Assembly (NCBI GenBank): GCA_934569425.1
Contig: CAKTKM010000026.1
Location: forward strand, 1-13,495
Direction of reading: 5' to 3'
Length of the DNA: 13,495 nucleotides
Source: an uncultured Oscillospiraceae bacterium
Lineage (GTDB): Bacteria; Bacillota; Clostridia; Oscillospirales; Oscillospiraceae
Positions 5,657 through 12,038 of the stretch are shown here, piece by piece (the first letter of the stretch is position 1; the number at the start of each line of letters is the position of its first letter). Below the pieces are notes generated by a model. It was given only the letters and a program-made list of their open reading frames with translations, did no database searches and was not told where the DNA came from. Position numbers and translations under genes: made by a program.

Positions 5657-7116
5657 TCGGACAGGTAAAACGGACATTCAACAGCCTGTACTGGCATCAG
5701 TTCGCGCTGACGGCCGGTATGGTGCTGCTGACACTGCTGCTGCTGGGTGTCAGCTTCTTTACCCTCACCTACGGCACCACCACGGCGGAAAAGCGGGGCG
5801 AGATGCGCACCCGTGCAGAGCTGATCGCGCAGGTATCCGCCGACTATTTTGCCGCCGCCGGTGACGAGAGCATCGACGAGGGCGCCGCCCTGCGCAAGCT
5901 GGCGGACATGGCCTCCCGCATGACGGATGTGGACTTCCTCATCTGCTCGGCAGAGGGCAACGTGCTGCTGACCACCGACGAGGATCTGGTGGGGCGCAGC
6001 ATTACCATTCCGCAGGACATCGTGGACGGCATCCGCTCGGAAAAGGCGCTGTATCAGGGACGCAGCAATGTAAACGGAACCTACAGCGCCAAGAAGTTCG
6101 CGGTGGCCGTGCCGGTGCAGGGGCAGGACAGCCTCCTGCTGGGCATCGTGCTGGCGGTAATGGACGAATCGGAGATCATGCAGGTATGGCGCTCGTTCAT
6201 CGGCCTGTTTCTGATGACCTCCGCCATCATCCTGCTGATCGCCTTTCTGGCCAGCTCCGTCACCTCCATGCGGCAGATCAAGCCCATCACCGATATGGTG
6301 CAGGCCACCCGCGCCTATGCCGCCGGTGACTTTGACGTGCGGATCCCGGAGCTGGATCGCAGCGATGAGATCGGCGAGCTGGCGCAGTCCTTCAACGCCA
6401 TGGCGGACTCTCTGGCGGAGACGGAGCGGCAGCGGCGGGACTTCATCGCCAATGTGTCCCACGAGCTGAAGACCCCCATGACCACCATTGCCGGCTACAC
6501 CGACGGTATTCTGGACGGCACCATTCCGCCGGAGCGGGAGCGGCACTATCTGCAGATCATCTCCGACGAGAGCCGCCGTCTCAGCCGTCTGGTGCGGCGG
6601 ATGCTGGACATCTCCCAGATCCAGTCCAAGGAGATGAAGAAGGAGGACTTCGACATCTGCGAGGTCATGCGCATTGCCCTTTTGAGCATGGAGCAGAAGA
6701 TCAACGAGCGCGGTCTGGACGTAGAGGCCAACATTCCCGACGATCCCACCATGGTGCAGGGCGACCGGGATCTGATCACGCAGGTGATCTATAACCTGCT
6801 GGAAAACGCGGCCAAGTTTGCCGCACCCAAAACCGCGCTGTATCTGGGGCTGGCCACCAACGATGAAAAGGCCATTATCTCCGTCCGCAACCACGGTGCC
6901 ACCATTGCGCCGGAGGAGATCCCCCTGCTGTTCGAGCGGTTCCACAAATCCGATAAATCCCGCAGCGAGGACAAGGACGGCTACGGTCTGGGACTGTATG
7001 TGGTGAAAACCATACTGGCGCAGCACAAGGAGCGCATCACCGTTACCAGTGAGAACGGTCTGACCTCCTTTGACTTCACGCTGCAGCTGTCCTCCCCCCA
7101 CAACACCGAGAGGTAA
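5653..7116 (+). CDS. membrane sensor histidine kinase
   Basis: A 487-residue partner of the preceding regulator. Layout: transmembrane helix 1 (about 17-38), an extracellular sensor of about 140 residues (40-178) with a PAS/Cache-like look (VDFLICSAEGNVLLTTDEDLVG), helix 2 (181-203), HAMP (204-258), and HisKA with H270 in FIANVSHELKTPMTTIAGY. The ATPase domain has its N-box NLLENAAKF (381-389) and G2 box GYGLGLYVV (443-451). The G1 box is unusual: VRNHGATI replaces the DxGxGI form, so the adenine-contacting Asp is Asn413. That variant also occurs in other clostridial kinases as far as I recall. Translation is coupled to the regulator by an ATGA overlap. Confidence 0.95.
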   Translation: MIGQVKRTFNSLYWHQFALTAGMVLLTLLLLGVSFFTLTYGTTTAEKRGEMRTRAELIAQVSADYFAAAGDESIDEGAALRKLADMASRMTDVDFLICSAEGNVLLTTDEDLVGRSITIPQDIVDGIRSEKALYQGRSNVNGTYSAKKFAVAVPVQGQDSLLLGIVLAVMDESEIMQVWRSFIGLFLMTSAIILLIAFLASSVTSMRQIKPITDMVQATRAYAAGDFDVRIPELDRSDEIGELAQSFNAMADSLAETERQRRDFIANVSHELKTPMTTIAGYTDGILDGTIPPERERHYLQIISDESRRLSRLVRRMLDISQIQSKEMKKEDFDICEVMRIALLSMEQKINERGLDVEANIPDDPTMVQGDRDLITQVIYNLLENAAKFAAPKTALYLGLATNDEKAIISVRNHGATIAPEEIPLLFERFHKSDKSRSEDKDGYGLGLYVVKTILAQHKERITVTSENGLTSFDFTLQLSSPHNTER

Positions 7117-7121
7117 TATAC

Positions 7122-8438
7122 ATGATGGATGAAGTAAGAGAACAAACGCAGCCGCAGGCAGACCCGCGGGAGGTGGTGGACTGGTATGTCCCCCGTCAGG
7201 GCAGCGAGGTCGTGGATTATTACGTCCACCACCGACCGCTGCCGGAAGGCGTCCGCCCGGTGCCGCCCTGTCCCCCCCGCAGGAAGAAACGGCTGGGACT
7301 GTGGATCTTTCTGGGCGTGATGGGACTGGTGGCGGTGATCATGGTGGTCGCCGCACTGCTGTGGCGTAATGCCGGCTATGTCCCCGATGACGGTTCGGAT
7401 GCTTTTCCGGATCAGGGCGACCACGATGCCAGCAGCATCGTTGATATTTTTGCCGGTCAGCGCACCACCATTCCGCTGGTGGACAGCTATGACCCATCCG
7501 TAAAAATGACCATTACCGACACGTTGGGCGAGGAGCTGACCGCCCAGCAGGTCTACGCCAGAGTGAACCCTGCCACCGTTCTGGTGGTGGCGCAAAACGG
7601 TTCCAGCGCCTCGGTGGGGACCGGAGTCATCATGACCTCCGACGGCTATGTGATCACCAACGCCCATGTGATCTCCGGCGGCGAGGAGTGCTGGGTGGCG
7701 CTTTCCAACGGCGTCACCTATGACACCGAGCTGGTGGGCTACGACACAGACGAGGACATCGCCGTGCTGAAGCTGGCAGACGCCGAAGGGCTGCCCACTG
7801 CCGAGTTCGGCAACAGCGATCTGGCAGAGGTTGGTGACCATGTGTACGCCATCGGCAACCCGCTGGGGATCGAGCTGCGGGGTACGCTGACGGAGGGACT
7901 GCTGTCCGCCGTCAACCGCGATGTGAAGCTGGAAGGCCGCACGCTGAACGTGCTGCAGACCACCGCCGCGCTGAACAACGGCAACTCCGGCGGCCCCCTG
8001 ATCAACCGCTATGGGCAGGTCATCGGCATCAACACGCTGAAAATGAGCGGCACCGGCGGCGCGGAGGAGGCTGCGGTGGAGGGTCTGGGCTTCGCTCTGC
8101 CGATCTGCAGCGTCTATTTTGTGGTGAACGATATTATCGCCAACGGCAAGTTTTACGGTACCCCCACGCTGGGACTGATGGTGGCCACCTATGAGCTGGA
8201 GGACGGCGGCACCGCTGCCGTCATTGAGTACGTCACCGAAGGCACCTCCGCCGAGGAGGCCGGCGCGCAGGCCGGAGACGTGATCACTGCGGTGGATGGC
8301 CGAGAGGTGTTCTCCACTGCCGATGTGCTGGCGGCACGCCGTGCGCATGTGATCGGCGACACCATGACCCTTACCCTGCTGCGGGACGGACAGACCTTTG
8401 ATGTGTCTGTGGTTCTGCGAGCCAATCAAAACGGATAA
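7122..8438 (+). CDS. htrA: membrane-anchored HtrA/DegP-type serine protease with PDZ domain
   Basis: A 438-residue quality-control protease. It has a 57-residue cytoplasmic N-terminus ending in PPRRKKR, one transmembrane helix (58-81), a linker (82-140), then the trypsin-like domain. The catalytic triad is H182 (TNAHVISGG), D212 (DEDIAVLKL) and S289 (NNGNSGGPL). One PDZ domain follows (about 347-434; GLMVATYELEDGG, AGDVITAVDG). The cytoplasmic tail contains EVVDWYV (17-23) and EVVDYYV (29-35), a 12-residue-spaced repeat not part of the standard family. GAGAGG overlaps the kinase stop and the gap is only 5 nt, so all three genes form one operon. HtrA next to an OmpR/kinase pair resembles the Bacillus cssRS-htrB locus, which senses secretion stress. 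A start at the adjacent ATG (7125) is equally possible. Confidence 0.95.
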   Translation: MMDEVREQTQPQADPREVVDWYVPRQGSEVVDYYVHHRPLPEGVRPVPPCPPRRKKRLGLWIFLGVMGLVAVIMVVAALLWRNAGYVPDDGSDAFPDQGDHDASSIVDIFAGQRTTIPLVDSYDPSVKMTITDTLGEELTAQQVYARVNPATVLVVAQNGSSASVGTGVIMTSDGYVITNAHVISGGEECWVALSNGVTYDTELVGYDTDEDIAVLKLADAEGLPTAEFGNSDLAEVGDHVYAIGNPLGIELRGTLTEGLLSAVNRDVKLEGRTLNVLQTTAALNNGNSGGPLINRYGQVIGINTLKMSGTGGAEEAAVEGLGFALPICSVYFVVNDIIANGKFYGTPTLGLMVATYELEDGGTAAVIEYVTEGTSAEEAGAQAGDVITAVDGREVFSTADVLAARRAHVIGDTMTLTLLRDGQTFDVSVVLRANQNG

Positions 8439-8475
8439 AAAAAGAATGAACCGCAATGCGGTTCATTCTTTTTTT
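8437..8475. terminator. bidirectional intrinsic terminator
   Basis: A perfect 39-nt palindrome: seven A, an 11-bp stem GAATGAACCGC/GCGGTTCATTC with an AAT loop, then seven T. It serves both converging operons. It contains part of the htrA stop (8436-8438) and the whole stop of the leftward TSUP gene (8463-8465), so coding and termination are superimposed. Confidence 0.93.
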
Positions 8476-8822
8476 ATCAGCGTCACGATCCCCGCCGCCA
8501 GCAGATACAGGCCGAAGGGGATCCGCAGCAGCGCCGTGTCCACGGCGGTGGCCACCCATGCTCCCAGCGCCGCCGCTGCCAGCCCCCATGGCACTGCCTG
8601 GCGGAGCGCCGCCTTGTCCAGCATGCCGTTTTTCCGGTGGAACAGCAGCCCCGCGCCGGCAGAGGGCAGGAAATACAGCAGGTTGATGCCCTGCGCCGTC
8701 CGCTGATCCACCCCCAGAAACAGCGTCATGACAAGCAGCAGCAACGTGCCGCCGCCCACGCCCCACGCCGACAGGATCCCGGTGGCCACGCCCGTCAGCA
8801 GCGGAAAAAGCCAGTCCGTCAC
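8463..8822 (-). CDS. half-length TSUP (TauE/SafE) family membrane protein, second of a pair
   Basis: A 119-residue protein that is almost entirely hydrophobic, with about four membrane segments. The Gly-rich repeat signature GVATGILSAWGVGGG (11-25) and a second segment WGLAAAALGAWVATAV are typical of TSUP permeases, which move sulfite, sulfonates or other organic anions. Standard TSUP proteins are about 250 residues with two homologous halves; this is one half. It starts at GTG (8820-8822), overlapping the stop of the preceding half by GTGA, so the two are translationally coupled and probably assemble as a heteromer. Its last codons lie inside the terminator palindrome. The family is confident; substrate unknown. 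Confidence 0.82.
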   Translation of the reverse strand: MTDWLFPLLTGVATGILSAWGVGGGTLLLLVMTLFLGVDQRTAQGINLLYFLPSAGAGLLFHRKNGMLDKAALRQAVPWGLAAAALGAWVATAVDTALLRIPFGLYLLAAGIVTLIKKE

Positions 8823-9172
8823 AGCAGGTACCTCACGCCGCCGTACAGCAGGAACAGCGCGAAGATCCGCCGCAGCCACAGAGCGCTGACCCTTTGAAAC
8901 AGCAGTCCGCCCACCGCACCGCCGATCCCGCCGCCGATGAGATAGGGCAGCGCCAAGTGCCAGTCGAAGCCGCCCCGCAGCATATAAATAGCCGCTGACA
9001 GCACACAGAAGGGCAGGATCACCCCCACGCAGGTGGCCAGCGCCCGCTTCTGCTCCAGGCCGCACCAACGGTTCAGCAGCGGTGCCATCACCATGCCGCC
9101 GCCACCGCCGAAGCATCCGTTTACCAGTCCCGCCGCCGCCCCGGAGATGGCCAGCTTCGTCTTCTGCTTCAT
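8819..9172 (-). CDS. half-length TSUP (TauE/SafE) family membrane protein, first of a pair
   Basis: A 117-residue protein with about four membrane segments. It carries the family signature GAAAGLVNGCFGGGGG (11-26), followed by MAPLL and KRALATCVGVILP, and a second Gly-rich segment GGGIGGAVGGLLFQRV (74-89). It corresponds to one half of a normal TSUP permease and is homologous in layout to the downstream gene. The ATG (9170-9172) has AGGAGGGG upstream on the reverse strand. Only 18 nt separate the start from the hairpin at 9191-9212, so it probably has no promoter of its own and is expressed from further upstream. Substrate not predictable from sequence. Confidence 0.84.
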   Translation of the reverse strand: MKQKTKLAISGAAAGLVNGCFGGGGGMVMAPLLNRWCGLEQKRALATCVGVILPFCVLSAAIYMLRGGFDWHLALPYLIGGGIGGAVGGLLFQRVSALWLRRIFALFLLYGGVRYLL

Positions 9173-9190
9173 GTCGCTCCCCTCCTATGT

Positions 9191-9212
9191 AAGACCGCCC
9201 GCAGGCGGTCTT
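9191..9212. terminator. hairpin between DUF1540 gene and TSUP pair
   Basis: AAGACCGCC (9191-9199) pairs perfectly with GGCGGTCTT (9204-9212) around a CGCA loop. Leftward it is followed by only a short ACATA stretch, not a U-run, then directly by the TSUP RBS. It may be a weak attenuator or an mRNA-processing or stabilising stem rather than a full terminator. Confidence 0.55.
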
Positions 9213-9224
9213 TCGCGTCAGCAG

Positions 9225-9428
9225 TTACATCTTGCGGAAGCTCTGGCAGTCGGTACACTGATCCATAGAGGGGTTGGTCTCATGAGTACCCACCTGGATG
9301 GAGTTCAGGCCGCAGCGATCCACGTCCTTGCAGTGGTGGGCGCAGCTGGTCACGGTGCAGTTGATGGCGCTGTTAGGGGTACACTGGCAGCCGTCGTTGG
9401 TGCAGCCGGTCTTGTCGTAATTGCTCAT
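9225..9428 (-). CDS. DUF1540 cysteine-rich small protein
   Basis: A 67-residue protein with nine cysteines (9, 14, 16, 24, 29, 33, 39, 58, 61). The segment INCTVTSCAHHCKDVDRCGLNSIQVGTHETNP followed by CTDCQSF is the DUF1540 pattern, a presumed metal-binding domain of unknown role found in many Clostridia, often in spore formers. The N-terminal cysteines C9, C14 and C16 extend the pattern. The ATG at 9426-9428 has GGGAGG (9442-9437) upstream. It sits downstream of mgtE beyond a strong hairpin with a U-run that ends only 6 nt before its RBS. How it is transcribed is therefore unclear. Confidence 0.88.
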   Translation of the reverse strand: MSNYDKTGCTNDGCQCTPNSAINCTVTSCAHHCKDVDRCGLNSIQVGTHETNPSMDQCTDCQSFRKM

Positions 9429-9448
9429 AGTGGTATCCTCCCGAAAGT

Positions 9449-9501
9449 AAAAAATAAGGTCAGGCGCGGAAAGCGCGGCTTTCCGTCTGCCCGACCTTAT
9501 T
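9449..9501 (-). terminator. mgtE terminator, also in the leader of the DUF1540 gene
   Basis: A long stem: AATAAGGTC (9453-9461) pairs with GACCTTATT (9493-9501), and the inner GGAAAGC/GCTTTCC forms a second helix, with minor internal mismatches. Leftward it is followed by six T (9454-9449). It lies 39 nt after the mgtE stop. Confidence 0.85.
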
Positions 9502-9539
9502 GTGTCCGTGAAACACAGGAGTATACAATTGAAAATTTT

Positions 9540-10925
9540 TCAAATACCAAGGATGGCCGACGCCAGCGTGAAATAGATCAGCAGACTGGTGGCATCCACG
9601 ATGGTGGTGATGAACGGACTGGCCATCACCGCCGGATCGAGGCCGATCTTCTCCGCCAGCAGCGGCAGCGAACAGCCCACACACTTGGCGAAAATCACCA
9701 CGAACATCACCGTCAGGCACACCACAAGGCACACCGGCAGCGTCACCTCGCTGTTGCCCAGCAGCGTGCGGTCCACCAGCAGCATTTTCACAAAATTGGC
9801 CGCCGCCAGCGCCGCGCCGCACAAAAAGGCCACACGGATCTCCTTCCACAGCACGGCGAGCACATCGGAAAAATCCACCTCCCCCAGACTGAGGGCGCGG
9901 ATCACCGCCACAGACGCCTGCGTACCGGAGTTACCGCCGGTACCCGACAGCATGGGGATATAGGCGTTCAGCACCAGACAGGCCGCCAGCGCGTTTTCGT
10001 AACGGGTCAGGATCATACCGGTAAAGGTAGCCGACAACATCAGGATCAGCAGCCACGGCATACGAGCCTTCCATGTGTCAAACACACCGGCGCGGAGATA
10101 GGGCTTGTCCGAAGGCAGCATAGCGGCCATTTTCTCGAAGTCCTCGGTGGTGGCTTCCTCGATGACGTCCATAGCGTCGTCAACGGTGACGATACCCACC
10201 AGCCGCTTCTCCAGATCCACAATGGGCATGGCCAGGAAGTCGTACTTGCTCAGCGCCTGCGCCACGTCCTCCTTGTCATCGGTGGTCTTGGCCCAGACCA
10301 CATCGGGATCCATGATGTCCTCGATGAGATCCTCCTCGTCCGCCAGCAGCAGATCGCGGACAGACAGCACGCCCAGCAGCTTGCGGCGGGGATCGGTAAC
10401 GTACAGGATATTGATAGTCTCCAGCTCACCGCCGATGCGGCGGATCCGCTTGAAGGCGTCCGCCACTGTCATGTCCTTCTTCAGGGACAGAAACTCCATA
10501 TTCATAATGGAGCCGGCGCTGTCCTCGGGATATTTCAGGATCTCATTGATGGACTTGCGCATTTCCGGCGTGGCCTTGTCCAGAATACGGATCACCACAC
10601 TGGCGGGCATCTCCTCCACAATGTCCACCGCGTCATCCAGATACAGCTCGTCCAGCACTTCCTTCAGCTCGGTATTGGAGAAGCCGTTGATCAGCATCTC
10701 CTGGCTCTCGCTCTCCAGCTCGACGAATACCTCCGCCGCCGTCTCCTTCGGCAGCAGCCGGTACAGCAGCGGCATGGCCTCCGGCCCCGCCTCCTCAAGG
10801 ATCAGCGCAATATCCGCCGGCTCCATCGGCAGGAACATGTCACGGAGATCGGCGTAACGTTTTTCCCGGATCATCTCCCTGATCTCGTCAAGCAGTCCGT
10901 CCATCTTGTTTTCCAGATCGATCAT
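9540..10925 (-). CDS. mgtE: MgtE magnesium transporter
   Basis: A 461-residue Mg2+ channel of the cytoplasmic membrane. An N-terminal helical MgtE-N domain (about 20-128) is followed by two CBS domains (about 140-255; YPEDSAGSIMN, VLSVRDLLL, LVGIVTVDDAMDVI), a plug helix, and five membrane helices (about 288-460). The pore signature PMLSGTGGNSGTQASVAVIR (324-343) is intact, and D444 in TTIVDATS matches the Mg2+-binding aspartate region of the last helix. Length and domain order are standard. The reverse-strand ATG (10923-10925) has AAAGGAGG upstream. A Mg2+-sensing M-box riboswitch precedes it, so expression should rise when magnesium is scarce. Confidence 0.97.
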   Translation of the reverse strand: MIDLENKMDGLLDEIREMIREKRYADLRDMFLPMEPADIALILEEAGPEAMPLLYRLLPKETAAEVFVELESESQEMLINGFSNTELKEVLDELYLDDAVDIVEEMPASVVIRILDKATPEMRKSINEILKYPEDSAGSIMNMEFLSLKKDMTVADAFKRIRRIGGELETINILYVTDPRRKLLGVLSVRDLLLADEEDLIEDIMDPDVVWAKTTDDKEDVAQALSKYDFLAMPIVDLEKRLVGIVTVDDAMDVIEEATTEDFEKMAAMLPSDKPYLRAGVFDTWKARMPWLLILMLSATFTGMILTRYENALAACLVLNAYIPMLSGTGGNSGTQASVAVIRALSLGEVDFSDVLAVLWKEIRVAFLCGAALAAANFVKMLLVDRTLLGNSEVTLPVCLVVCLTVMFVVIFAKCVGCSLPLLAEKIGLDPAVMASPFITTIVDATSLLIYFTLASAILGI

Positions 10926-10967
10926 GCCACGTTCCTCCTTTCTGTACTTTCTCCGTGCCGCAGGGCA

Positions 10968-11001
10968 TAAAAAGACACCCCAGCGGCAGGCGCTGCGGTG
11001 T
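10968..11001 (-). terminator. expression-platform terminator of the M-box riboswitch
   Basis: ACACCGCAGCG and CGCTGGGGTGT (reverse strand) pair with one G-G mismatch around a 5-nt loop, followed by CTTTTTAT. It stands about 40 nt before the mgtE start. Confidence 0.85.
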
Positions 11002-11183
11002 AGCGGGAAGCTCTATGCAAAAAGCCTCTGCCCTACCGTTACAAGCTTTAGCATCGCGGGGCGGTGAAGCTACGTTAGATACTACCTTGGTTTCGATAGT
11101 ACCTGCTCAAACCAACTCATAGTGTCTCCACCATTTCGCGGCAGCAGCCCATATCCCTCGCGGTAGCCTTACCTACCGGTGAA
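10968..11183 (-). ncRNA. M-box (ykoK) magnesium riboswitch with terminator
   Basis: The reverse-strand leader of mgtE begins with GGTAGGTAAGGCTACCG and contains GGGCTGCTGCCGCGAAATGG, matching the conserved AGGUGAGGCU and GCUGCC elements of the M-box as I know them. It ends in an 11-bp stem with one mismatch (10975-10985 with 10991-11001) followed by CTTTTTAT, a rho-independent terminator. High Mg2+ should favour the terminator and shut off mgtE. Aptamer size (about 170 nt), position and downstream gene all agree with the class. This fills most of the gene-free stretch before mgtE. Confidence 0.9.
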
Positions 11184-11211
11184 CATACCTTTATTTGTTA
11201 TAGTATGTCAA
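11182..11211 (-). promoter_or_regulatory. promoter of the mgtE riboswitch transcript
   Basis: A perfect -35 TTGACA (11211-11206) and a -10 TATGTT (11187-11182) are separated by 18 nt on the reverse strand. Transcription would start near 11175, at the 5' edge of the M-box. Confidence 0.75.
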
Positions 11212-11279
11212 AAAAAAGGTCTTGTCAAGAGTGGTATTGATTTTTTTCACAGAAATCGAAAAAATGTTTTAGAAACGCC

Positions 11280-11308
11280 TTGTGCAAAGAAGCGCGGTGT
11301 GGTATACT
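11280..11308 (+). promoter_or_regulatory. sigma-A-type promoter of radC-uvrB
   Basis: TTGTGC (11280-11285) and TATACT (11303-11308) are separated by exactly 17 nt, about 50 nt before the radC start. No LexA-type box (GAAC-N4-GTTC) is visible around it. Confidence 0.7.
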
Positions 11309-11355
11309 GTATTATTGACAAAAAATCCGCATTTATGGGAAAGGAGGGCGAAGCC

Positions 11356-12027
11356 ATGGGTCTGCACGACGGACACCGCGGGCGGAAAAAGGAGCTGTTC
11401 CGCCGGAACGGACTGGACGGCTTCGCCGACCACGAGGTGCTGGAGCTGGTGCTGTACTATGCCCTCCCCCGGCGGGACACCAACGAGATCGCCCACCGGC
11501 TGCTGCAAAAATTCGGCTCCCTGCAAAATGTATTCAATGCCCCCGCGGAGGAGCTGGCGAAGGTGGACGGCGTGGGCGAAAACGCGGCGCTGTACCTGAC
11601 GTTGCTGCCGGCGGTACACAGGCGCGCCATGCGTTCTGTGGGCAAAGAGCGGGTGCTGAACAGTGTGGAGAAATGCGGCAGATTCTTTCTGGAGCTGCTG
11701 GGACAGGAGCGGCAGGAAATGCTGTATCAGGCCTGTCTGGACGGAAAGGGCAAGCTGCTGAGCTGCAAAAAGCTGTCGCAGGGCAGCGCCGACTGCACAT
11801 CCCTGTCGGTACGTCAGGTGGTGGAAAACGCCCTGCTGACCGGCGCCAGCGCCGTTGTGCTGGCGCACAATCATCCCAGCGGCGTTGCGCTGCCCTCGGA
11901 AAGCGACCGGGCGGTGACGCTGTGGGTACGGGACGCCCTGAAGACCATGGACATTCGGCTCTTGGATCACATCATCGTGGCGGACAACGATTTCGTCAGC
12001 ATGAACCAGAGCGGATATTTACTGTAA
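11356..12027 (+). CDS. radC: RadC-family JAB/MPN-domain protein
   Basis: A 223-residue protein. The N-terminal part (1-92) contains the helix-hairpin-helix-like RadC region [39 protein letters not shown] and [11 protein letters not shown]. The C-terminal JAMM-type domain (about 105-222) has the metal motif [14 protein letters not shown] (H171, H173, D184). RadC was once linked to DNA repair, but its real activity is not established; JAMM fold members are usually metallopeptidases or isopeptidases. The [18 protein letters not shown] form is shorter and diverged from the common LLAILLRTG motif. The ATG at 11356 has GGAGG (11343-11347) upstream; in-frame starts at 11335 and 11179 lack this. uvrB follows after 11 nt. 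Confidence 0.93.
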   Translation: MGLHDGHRGRKKELFRRNGLDGFADHEVLELVLYYALPRRDTNEIAHRLLQKFGSLQNVFNAPAEELAKVDGVGENAALYLTLLPAVHRRAMRSVGKERVLNSVEKCGRFFLELLGQERQEMLYQACLDGKGKLLSCKKLSQGSADCTSLSVRQVVENALLTGASAVVLAHNHPSGVALPSESDRAVTLWVRDALKTMDIRLLDHIIVADNDFVSMNQSGYLL

Positions 12028-12038
12028 GGAGACCACCT

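Noticed and set aside
5626-8456. Two 491-codon reverse-strand open frames opposite the kinase and htrA
   Set aside because: Both are antisense shadows with repetitive His/Gln/Gly composition and no RBS; the forward genes are unambiguous.
9529-9543. TTGAAAA-T-TTTTCAA palindrome at the mgtE 3' end
   Set aside because: It is short and AT-only, overlaps the mgtE stop and could easily arise by chance; the real terminator is the long hairpin at 9453-9501.
9033-10970. 645-codon forward open frame opposite mgtE, DUF1540 and TSUP
   Set aside because: It crosses three real leftward genes, terminators and an RBS, and its Gln/His/Arg-rich translation is typical of antisense GC-rich DNA.
11003-11180. 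tRNA or other structural RNA in the mgtE upstream region
   Set aside because: The structure and conserved blocks fit an M-box riboswitch; no cloverleaf or T-loop consensus is present.
11188-11355. LexA/SOS box before radC-uvrB
   Set aside because: GAACATACCT near 11181 is only a half-site and belongs to the mgtE promoter; no paired GAAC-N4-GTTC was found.
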